Assembly: GCA_015478945.1 (NCBI GenBank)
Contig: JABUQX010097295.1
Location: forward strand, 7,501 to 17,500
DNA length: 10,000 nt
From: Trachelipus rathkii
Taxonomy: Eukaryota > Arthropoda > Malacostraca > Isopoda > Trachelipodidae
Direction of reading: 5' to 3'
A program made the position numbers and the translations under genes. A model generated the notes under the pieces. It had not been told where the DNA came from. It saw nothing but the letters and a program-made list of their open reading frames with translations, and did not search any database. Positions 1 through 6,345 of this stretch are shown piece by piece. Position 1 is the stretch's first letter. Every line of letters starts with the position of its first letter.

Positions 1-640
1 ACCCCTCTAGAATGTCCCAGTCAACTCATAATAAATAAGAGTAATACTTAAGAAGCCGCATGGTCCTTTTTAGACTGTCCCAGTCAACCAATAAAAATTA
101 ATAATTAGGAAGCCGCATTGGCACCTCTAGAATGTCCCAGTCAACCCATAATAAATAATAAATAAGAATAATACTTAAGAAACAGCATGGGCCTCTCTTA
201 GGCTGTCGCCAGTCAATACCAATAATAATTAATAATTAAAAATAATAATTAAGAAGCCACATTGATCCCTCTGGAATGTCCCAGTCAACTCATAATAAAT
301 ACATATATATTTATTAAATAAAACCGGAATACTTAAGAAGCCGCATGGTCCTTTTTAATAAAAATTAATAATTGAGAAGCCGCATTGGCCCCTCTAGAAT
401 GTCCCAGTCAACCCATAAAATTAAGAATTAAAAACAATTTTTAATAATACTTAATGTAATTAATGAATGGTATTTTATAATTAAGAAGCTACATGGGCAT
501 ACCTAGACTGTCCCAGTCAACCAACAAAAATTAATAAATAAGAATAATAATTCAGAAGCCACATGGGCCTATCTAGACTGTCCCAGTCAACCCATAACAA
601 TTAATAATTAAGAATAAATTATTGTTAATTATTAATTATT
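1..640 (+). repeat. Satellite block I, forward (A/B monomers, about 60-70 bp)
   Basis: This is a tandem array already in progress at the left edge. Each monomer has a conserved core ending in TGTCCCAGTCAAC, an AT-rich linker rich in AATAAT, and the closing phrase AAGAAGCCGCATTGG or AAGAAGCCGCATGG. Type A has TCTAGAATGTCCCAGTCAAC (cores near 13, 133, 277, 390). Type B has TCTAGACTGTCCCAGTCAAC or variants (cores near 76, 204, 509, 579). A and B alternate. The core of the B copy expected near 343 is deleted: GGTCCTTTTT runs straight into AATAAAAATT. The copy starting near 390 has an unusually long linker, about 119 bp to the next core. Four monomers make a higher-order unit of 264 bp, measured from the core at 13 to that at 277. 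I do not recognise the satellite family. No reading frame of note crosses it. Confidence 0.93.
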
Positions 641-1086
641 ATGAATTGACTGAGACAGTCTAGATAGGCCCATGCGGCTTCTGAATTATTATTCTTATTT
701 ATTAATTATTATGGATTGACTGGGACATTCTAGAGGGGCCGATGCGACTTTATAATTATTATTCTTAATTATTAATTATTGTTGGTTGACTGGGACAGTC
801 TAGGTAGCCTCATGTGGCTTCTTAATTAAAAATACTATTCACTAATTACATTAATTATTATTAAAAATTATTCTTAATTCTTAATTTTTATGGGTTGACT
901 GGGACATTCTAGAGGGGCTAATGCGGCTTCACAATTTTTATTGGTCGACTGGGACAGTCTAAAAAGGACCATGCGGCTTGATAAGTATTATTCTTATTTA
1001 TAATGAGTTGACTGGGACATTCTTGAGGGATCAATGTGGCTTGATTATTATTTTTAATTATTGATTATCATTGGTTGACTTGGACA

Positions 1087-1094
1087 GTCTAGAT
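1087..1094. repeat. Left 8-bp target-site duplication of the MITE
   Basis: GTCTAGAT directly precedes the CAGGGATGG terminus and is repeated exactly after the other terminus at 1346-1353. Eight bases is the duplication length known for hAT-superfamily insertions. The same 8-mer occurs once, uninterrupted, in other B monomers (658-665, and as ATCTAGAC at 571-578 and 1789-1796), so this is ordinary monomer sequence that was duplicated. Confidence 0.95.
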
Positions 1095-1345
1095 CAGGGA
1101 TGGCAATTTTGGTGATTTTTTTGATTTTTTTTAAAAAAATCAATTTGTGATTTTTTTGATTTTTTTTTATGTTTTTCTATTTTTTCAGATTCGTAACGTC
1201 ACGCGATATATAATTTGTAACTTGCAAATTATATTTCACGTGACGTTACGAATCCAAAAACTCAAAAATATCAAAAAAAATCAAAAAAATCACAAATTGA
1301 TTTTTTTAAAAAAAATCAAAAAAATCACCAAAATTGCCATCCCTG
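1095..1345. mobile_element. hAT-like foldback MITE, 251 bp
   Basis: The element starts CAGGGATGGCAATTTTGG and ends with its reverse complement, CCAAAATTGCCATCCCTG. The two halves are almost entirely self-complementary. Runs of the type GATTTTTTTGATTTTTT pair with AAATCAAAAAAATC. An inner pair, GATTCGTAACGTCACG (about 1187-1202) against the stretch ending CACGTGACGTTACGAATC (about 1237-1254), closes on a small central loop near 1218-1226. The CAGGG...CCCTG ends and the exact 8-bp duplication GTCTAGAT support a non-autonomous hAT-superfamily element; the superfamily call follows from known family features. It encodes no transposase. A frame open across it (1147-1416) is a by-product of A/T-run repeats, is low-complexity, and runs out of the element into the satellite. 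It lies in one satellite arm only. Confidence 0.92.
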
Positions 1346-1353
1346 GTCTAGAT
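1346..1353. repeat. Right 8-bp target-site duplication of the MITE
   Basis: GTCTAGAT follows the CCATCCCTG terminus and matches 1087-1094 in all eight positions. The satellite B monomer resumes immediately with AGGCCCATGCGG. Confidence 0.95.
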
Positions 1354-1566
1354 AGGCCCATGCGGGTTCTTAAGTACTTATTTATTATTTATTATGGGTT
1401 GACTGGGACATTCTAGAAGGGCCATTGCGGCTTCTTAATTATTAATTTTTATTGGTTGACTGGGACAGTCTAAATAGGACCATGCGGCTTCTTAAGAATT
1501 ATTCTTATTTATTATGGGTTGACTGGGACATTCTAGAGGGGTTAATGGAGCTTCTTAATTATTATT

Positions 1567-2345
1567 CTGAATAATATTTAAGAAGCTGCATTAACCTCTC
1601 TAGAATGTCCCAGTCAACCCATAATAAATAAGAATAATACTTAAGAAGCCGCATGGTCCTATTTAGACTGTCCCAGTCAACCAATAAAAATTAATAATTG
1701 AGAAGCCGCATTGTCCACTCTAGAATTGTCCCACAGTCAACATAATAAATATTAAATAAGAATAATACTTAAAAAGCCGCATAAGCCTATCTAGACTGTC
1801 CCAGTCAACCAATAATAATATATAAATATATATATTTATGTAATTAATAATTAAAAATAATAATTAAGAAACCACATTGACCCCTCTAGAATGTCCCCGT
1901 CAACTCATAATAAATACAATAATACTTTAAAGAAGCCGCAATGGTCCTTTTTAAACGTCCCAGTCACTAATAAAAATTATAATTAAAGAAGCCGCACTGT
2001 CCCTTCTAGAATGTCCCAGTCAACTCATAATAAATAAGCAAATAATAAATAAGAATATACTTAAGAAGCCGCATAGGCCTATCTAAACTGTCTTAGTCAA
2101 CCAATAATAATTAACAATTAAAAATAATAATTAAGAAGCCGCATTGAGCCCTCTAGGATGTCCCAGTCAACTCATAATAAATAGGAATAATACTTAAGAA
2201 GCATCATGGTCCTTTTTAGACTGTCCCAAGTCACCAATAAATATTATAATTAAGAAGCCGCATTGGCCCCTCTAGAATGTCCAGTCAACCCATAATAAAT
2301 AATAAATAAGAATAATACTTAAGAAGCCGCATGGACCTATCTAGA
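1567..2345 (+). repeat. Satellite block III, forward, nearly three higher-order units
   Basis: A/B monomers return to forward orientation. Type A cores lie near 1606, 1727, 1892, 2007, 2159 and 2278; type B cores near 1668, 1797, 1960, 2087 and 2222. Equivalent A copies (marked by the phrases around ACCCCTCTAG or its variants) recur at 1606, 1892 and 2159, giving higher-order spacings of 286 and 267 bp. The same B variant with TCCTTTTTAGAC recurs in register near 1940 and 2211. The array stops abruptly inside a B monomer at CCTATCTAGAC (2336-2345), with unrelated sequence directly after. Several monomers carry small indels, for example near 1722-1745 and 1952-1985, so this block is somewhat decayed. 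Confidence 0.92.
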
Positions 2346-2674
2346 CAACTTCACGCCTATTCTTATCCTCAAGGCCAAAAATCTACCTCCTCGTTGCTTT
2401 ACGTTGCGCCCTCTCCAGCATATATATGTCCTTTCTAATAAGGGTGCTAAAATTGTAGACAATATTCAAATACTGGCCTAACATATCTAATATACGACAT
2501 TATACAAAAACAATATATATAGTTAGTCTGCATCTGGCAATTAATTTTTCAAATATTTTTAACCTTAGGCCTAGCTCTTGGGTTACAATCACTCTTACAA
2601 ATGGAAAACAATAAAACAGCAACACTAAAGAATGTTACAGACTTACGGGTCACAATGCCAATAGTTTGTTGAAA
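2346..2674. other. Non-repetitive spacer after satellite; no gene recognised
   Basis: The satellite ends sharply and a less AT-rich stretch follows (about 2346-2440, including CCTCCTCGTTGCTTTACG and GCGCCCTCTCCAGC). On the minus strand a frame is open from 2465 to a stop inside the satellite at 2337-2339. It is about 42 codons with no ATG and gives an arginine-rich peptide around CWRGRNVKQRGG. It could be a decayed coding or transposon scrap, but I recognise no family. The rest, to about 2674, shows no repeat, RNA gene or convincing frame. Confidence 0.6.
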
Positions 2675-2914
2675 ATTGAAAAAAAATATATTAAAAACTT
2701 CATAAAATATATAGTTTTATTTAAATTTTTTATTTCTATTGAAGTTAAATCACTTAAATATACAAAAAAATATAAAAAAAATATATAAAAAAATAAAAAA
2801 ATCAAACAAATCAAAAAAATCAATAAAATCAAAAAAATCATGATTTCTTTATAAAAAAATCAAGTAAAAAAATCAATTGATTTTTTTAATTTGATTTTTT
2901 TCGTGCCATCCCTG
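2675..2914. mobile_element. Probable degenerate hAT-like element, one terminus visible
   Basis: The right end reads GTGCCATCCCTG, finishing at 2914. It shares CAGGGATGGCA (as its complement) with the intact MITE at 1095-1345. The preceding 200 or so bases are runs such as AAAAAAATCAAAAAAATCA and AATCAATTGATTTTTTT, the same style as the MITE arms. No matching CAGGGATGG left terminus was found upstream, so the start is approximate and the element may be truncated or diverged. Without the left end no target duplication can be tested. A minus-strand frame (2650-2841) consists of I, L, F and K runs from these A/T tracts and is not treated as a gene. Confidence 0.55.
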
Positions 2915-3532
2915 ATAATAATACCTACCTCCACTGTCACTGAAGATATTAGAATTTTATAAGCCTATCAAACACTCAATTCATACATATATAATGACAG
3001 ATACCGGAAATAAAAATTTGTAACTTAATATACACCGATTTCATTATTAATAATTAATAAGTATTCAATTAGTTATTTATATAGCATAATTCACTCTCAT
3101 ATAAAATAATAACTGGATTCAATTCACTTTTTATGAAGTACATTAACAAGAAATACGCAAACCTTTAGTATAGAGGTATTTCTCGTGCAATAGCTAATGG
3201 CTGCAATGGGAAACTTTTGAGGCAATATAATAAATAATTAAATTTTTTGTAATTTACCTAATATGGCAAAATAAAAACGATCTAAAATTAAAATAATTGC
3301 ATTTATTATTTTTTAAATAAATATATTCCATTAATAAGAAAGTTTTTAATAATCATTTTTTAAAAAAAAATTGAACTATTTGTCTACCTTGGCCAACATT
3401 CAGGTTAACACGTGACCAGTTACAATATGACGTTATTAATTATTATGCACATCAATCAATCAATCTGTCAAGTAATTAATTCAACAATTAACTAATTAAA
3501 ACAATAACAGAAATATAATAAGAGATATAAAG

Positions 3533-3534
<2 letters not shown>
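2915..3534. other. AT-rich spacer, nothing recognised
   Basis: This is AT-rich sequence without a tandem repeat, RNA gene or long reading frame. A short run of ATCA repeats occurs near 3450-3463, and a single CACGTG lies near 3410. Neither is enough to call a regulatory site. Confidence 0.6.
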
Positions 3535-3578
<44 letters not shown>

Positions 3579-3661
3579 TATATATATATAATATATATAT
3601 ATATATGTGTGTTATAAATTATCTATATAATATATATATATATATATAATGGATATATAAT
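3535..3661. repeat. (TA)n microsatellite, left flank of the 331-bp satellite
   Basis: Alternating A and T run from 3535 to about 3607 with few interruptions. After a short GTGTGTTATAAATTATC break they resume to about 3661, where TGGATATAA words lead directly into the 331-bp satellite. Confidence 0.95.
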
Positions 3662-3663
3662 AT

Positions 3664-3835
3664 GGATATAACGATGTGCGTTATTCAACATCTATCTAAA
3701 ATTTATATCCATGTGTCGACGGAATAGGAATATCCCTTAGATAAACAAATTGAACAAAATTGTATATCCACTGGATAAACATTGTAAGATATCACCAGGA
3801 GAACAGTATGCAGATGTCTTATGGATACCGATTTT
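3664..3835 (+). repeat. First satellite copy, deleted to 172 bp and diverged
   Basis: It starts GGATATAACGATGTGCG like the others but is 172 bp instead of 331. By alignment it lacks about 12 bp near 3698, about 22 bp before TATCCACTGGATA, and about 123 bp between ACTGGATA and AACATTGTAAG (the stretch equivalent to 4316-4438). Scattered substitutions mark it as the most diverged copy. Confidence 0.85.
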
Positions 3836-4166
3836 GGATATAACAATATGCGTTATCCATAAGTTAGAGGAAAGGCACTAAAATCTATATCCAAATGACG
3901 ACTAAATATGGGTATCCATAAGGCAAATATATTTAACAAAATCGTACATATGGCGGACGAACATCGTTCGTTATCTACTGGATATCCAATGCACACTACA
4001 ATCGTCAACCAACGGATGAAAATAATAGTTATTGAATGGACACATAAACGAGTTATCCAAAAAGTTACGGAAGGATATCCAATTCCAAAATCGTAAATAC
4101 AGAGGCCAAACATTGTAAGATATCCCTAGGATAACGGTATGCAGATGTCATATGGATACCGATTTT
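3836..4166 (+). repeat. 331-bp satellite, full copy 2
   Basis: Full-length copy with its own variants (ATATGCG, CATATGGCGG, ATAAGGC). It has G at 3953 and is preceded by T at 3819, states shared with copy 4 but not copies 3 and 5. It contains ATG-initiated open frames at 3908-4096 (+) and 3853-4113 (-). Confidence 0.93.
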
Positions 4167-4497
4167 GGATATAACGATGTGCATTATCCATAAGTTAGAG
4201 GAAAGGCACTAAAATCTATATCCAAATGACGACCAAATATGGGTATCCATAGGGCAAATATATTTAACAAAATCGTACATCTGTCGGACGAACATCGTTC
4301 GTTATCCACTGGATATCCAATGCACACTACAATCGTCAACCAACGGATGAAAATAGTAGTTATCGAATGGACACATAAACGAGTTATCCAAAAAATTACG
4401 GAAGGATATCCAATTCCAAAATCGTAAATCCAGGAGCCAAACATTGTAAGATATCCCTAGGATAACGGTATGCAGATGTCTTATGGATACCGATTTT
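4167..4497 (+). repeat. 331-bp satellite, full copy 3
   Basis: Full-length copy. It has T at 4284 (CTGTCGG) and is preceded by A at 4150 (GTCATATGG), both shared with copy 5. Private change: GTGCATTATCC near 4189. Open frames lie at 4239-4427 (+) and 4184-4444 (-). Confidence 0.93.
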
Positions 4498-4828
4498 GGA
4501 TATAACGATGTGCGTTATCCATAAGTTAGAGGAAAGGCACTAAAATCTATATCCAAGTGACGACCAAATATGGGTATCCATAGGGCAAATATATTTAACA
4601 AAATCATACATCTGGCGGACGAACATCGTTCGTTATCCACTGGATATCCAATGCACACTACAATCGTCAACCAACGGATGAAAATAGTAGTTATCGAATG
4701 GACACATAAACGAGTTATCCAAAAAATTACGGAAGGATATCCAATTCCAAAATCGTAAATCCAGGAGCCAAACATTGTAAGATATCCCTAGGATAACGGT
4801 ATGCAGATGTCATATGGATACCGATTTT
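4498..4828 (+). repeat. 331-bp satellite, full copy 4
   Basis: Full-length copy, nearly identical to copy 3. It has G at 4615 and is preceded by T at 4481, both shared with copy 2. Open frames lie at 4570-4758 (+) and 4515-4775 (-). Confidence 0.93.
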
Positions 4829-5079
4829 GGATATAACGATGTGCGTTATCCATAAGTTAGAGGAAAGGCACTAAAATCTATATCCAAATGACGACCAAAT
4901 ATGGGTATCCATAGGGCAAATATATTTAACAAAATCGTACATCTGTCGGACGAACATCGTTCGTTATCCACTGGATATCCAATGCACACTACAATCGTTA
5001 ACCAACGGATGAAAATAGTAGTTATCGAATGGACACATAAACGAGTTATCCAAAAAATTACGAAAGGATATCCAATTCC
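4829..5079 (+). repeat. 331-bp satellite, truncated last copy (about 251 bp)
   Basis: It matches the unit closely to GGATATCCAATTCC and then diverges. The usual continuation, AAAATCGTAAATCC, is replaced by CAACTGGAATAATCC. It has T at 4946 and is preceded by A at 4812, as in copy 3. Because the normal stop codon is lost, the plus-strand frame reads on to 5227 through unrelated sequence, which further suggests the frame is not maintained. Confidence 0.9.
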
Positions 5080-5208
5080 CAACTGGAATAATCCATCCAA
5101 AATTTGGTATCCAAAGGGCATCGAATCGCTATCCAATTTAGGTTATGGATACGTCGATAAAAATAGGATGGAAAATGGATATCCAATGGATACTTTGTGC
5201 TGTATGGG
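5080..5208. repeat. Right-edge tail with TATCC/GGATA words, not alignable to the 331-bp unit
   Basis: About 130 bp between the last satellite copy and the (TA)n tract. It does not align with the 331-bp unit but is again dense in the same short words: GGTATCC near 5107, CTATCC near 5129, TGGATA near 5147, GGATATCC near 5178 and TGGATA near 5187. It may be a further-diverged part of a longer repeat or a different unit of the same word family. Confidence 0.6.
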
Positions 5209-5273
5209 TATATATATATATATGTAAATACTATATTATTATATATATATATATATAATATTATATATATATA

Positions 5274-5317
<44 letters not shown>

Positions 5318-5552
5318 ATATAGTATATATATATATATATATATTATAATATATATATATATATATAATATATAATATAGTTAATATATATATATATCTG
5401 TATATATATATATATTATATATATATATTTTTAAATAATAAATATATATATATATATATATAGTGATTTATATATATATATATATATATATGTATTATAT
5501 ATATATATATTATATATTATTATATATATATAATTATATATATATATATATT
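5209..5552. repeat. (TA)n microsatellite, long, right flank
   Basis: About 340 bp of almost uninterrupted alternating TA, with breaks such as GTAAATACTATATTATT and TAGTACTATATAG. Its length and purity make it able to form cruciforms and hard to sequence or assemble accurately. Confidence 0.96.
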
Positions 5553-5555
5553 TAG

Positions 5556-5799
5556 TAAGATTTAAAACTTGACAATGACAATATCAGGTGACAGGATAAG
5601 AAAACTTTTATTTAGCAATGACTTTTATTTTAAAATTGATTCTTTTAATTGACACAAAATCGGTAGCGTGGATAACTTTAAAATGACACAATAATTCTGG
5701 AGTAGCGTGATACGTGGACTTAATCAAGTGAGCGAACGGTGATAGACTTCGGAAGTAAGCGTGATAGGTCACACAACCACTGATCAATCCTATGGATAT
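5556..5799. other. Spacer with three imperfect copies of a GTAGCGTG phrase
   Basis: Related short phrases recur: CGGTAGCGTGGATAA at 5661, GGAGTAGCGTGATACG at 5699 and GGAAGTAAGCGTGATAGG at 5751. A similar phrase (CCGAAGTAGCACTGCCGTAAG) ends the tandem region near 6316. They may be outlying remnants of the repeat that follows. No gene is seen. Confidence 0.45.
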
Positions 5800-6345
5800 A
5801 CCGTGTTTGGGAAAAACGTTAGTAATGGGAAAATGATAATTACGGGACTTTTAACTGTAAGCAAAATATGGGAACAATATCTCGGAAAGATTGAATATAC
5901 TTGCCGACCAATCGGCCACTTCCCAATTTCGACTAGGGAAAGGCTGAAGGCCTGGGCGACAGTAACTACCGTAACTAAATTGGGACCCATTTCTAACGCC
6001 ACTTCCGTATGATGGGCTAGCTCTGGGGAAACTAAAAATGAGTTTGGGAAAACGGTCACTACGTTCCAGAAAAACTATTTCGCGCACTTCCAATTAATAT
6101 GCCCGCAGAATCGCGCCTTCCGAATTCGCTAGGAAAGGAGCTGAAGACTGTTCGACTGTAAACTAACCGTCTTAAAAAGGACGCCATCCGACTGCAACTT
6201 TCGTCTGAATGGGGGGCGAGCTCGGTCACCTCATCCGGATAACTCTGGGAAACCCGAAGGTTTGGGGAACAGTCACTACCGTGGTTCCAGAAAACAGTGT
6301 TTCGGCCACTTCCGAAGTAGCACTGCCGTAAGTGAGGTCCTTGTT
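5800..6345 (+). repeat. Decayed tandem repeat of about 200 bp in a less AT-rich island
   Basis: Two stretches align: about 5925-6123 and about 6124-6331. Both run CTAGG(G)AAAGG..CTGAAG, then a GTAACTA/CCGT zone, then ACGCCA..TCC, then CTCTGGG(G)AAAC. After that come GTTTGGG(G)AA..CAGTCACTAC or CGGTCACTAC, GTTCCAGAAAA and TTTCG..CACTTCC. The CTAGG phrases are 196 bp apart (5933, 6129) and the CTCTGGG phrases 222 bp apart (6021, 6243), so an indel of about 26 bp, around CGGTCACCTCATCCGGATA, separates the copies. A poorer partial copy precedes (about 5806-5924, ending CGGCCACTTCCC). Frames open here on both strands (5761-6012 +, 5790-6059 - and 5851-6093 -) overlap one another, are not shared between copies and look incidental. 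Family unknown. Confidence 0.7.

Larger units (their letters stand above)
641..1557 (-). repeat. Satellite block II, inverted orientation
   Basis: The same A/B satellite is here in reverse complement (GTTGACTGGGACATTCTAGA for A, GTTGACTGGGACAGTCTAGA for B). The order of variants mirrors block I from a centre near 620. The long-linker A copy of block I (390-509) has its counterpart near 787-900. The variant GATCCCT near 265-272 pairs with AGGGATC near 1026-1032. The B copy deleted in block I is intact here near 933-970. Monomers continue on both sides of an inserted MITE at 1095-1345. The right end meets block III across a short AT-rich centre near 1558-1566. The two arms are therefore diverged inverted copies of one segment rather than independent arrays. 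Confidence 0.92.
3664..5079 (+). repeat. 331-bp tandem satellite, about 4.3 copies
   Basis: The phrase GGATATAACGATGTGC or its variant recurs at 3836, 4167, 4498 and 4829, exactly 331 bp apart, and at 3664 for a shortened first copy. The interior copies differ at only a few positions each. The unit is dense in TATCC and GGATA words (about a dozen per unit), several as the palindrome GGATATCC. Each full copy is open for 62 codons on the plus strand and 86 codons on the minus strand, both starting with ATG. Between the first two full copies, the plus-strand frame has five amino-acid-changing and two silent differences, which does not suggest purifying selection. I treat the frames as passengers of the repeat. 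The satellite family is not recognised. Confidence 0.95.

Noticed and set aside
1147..1416. 89-codon plus-strand frame
   Set aside because: It lies mostly within the foldback MITE, starts at a non-ATG codon, consists of I/F/K runs and runs into the satellite. It is a product of A/T tracts.
1..2345. CRISPR-like regular repeats
   Set aside because: The linkers between conserved cores are themselves repeated and similar, orientation flips within the array, and the context is eukaryotic. It is a satellite, not an array of unique spacers.
2650..2841. 63-codon minus-strand hydrophobic frame
   Set aside because: Its I/L/F content comes from AAAAAATCAAAAAAATC-type runs in the degenerate element; it has no protein-like complexity.
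3853..5227. Repeated plus and minus frames of the 331-bp satellite as genes
   Set aside because: Replacement changes outnumber silent ones about as neutrality predicts, the last copy loses its stop, and the frames track the repeat unit. They are kept as an observation, not as CDS.
5761..6093. Three overlapping open frames on both strands
   Set aside because: They overlap in the less AT-rich tandem region, where stops are rarer. The plus frame starts at GTG, and none is preserved between repeat copies.
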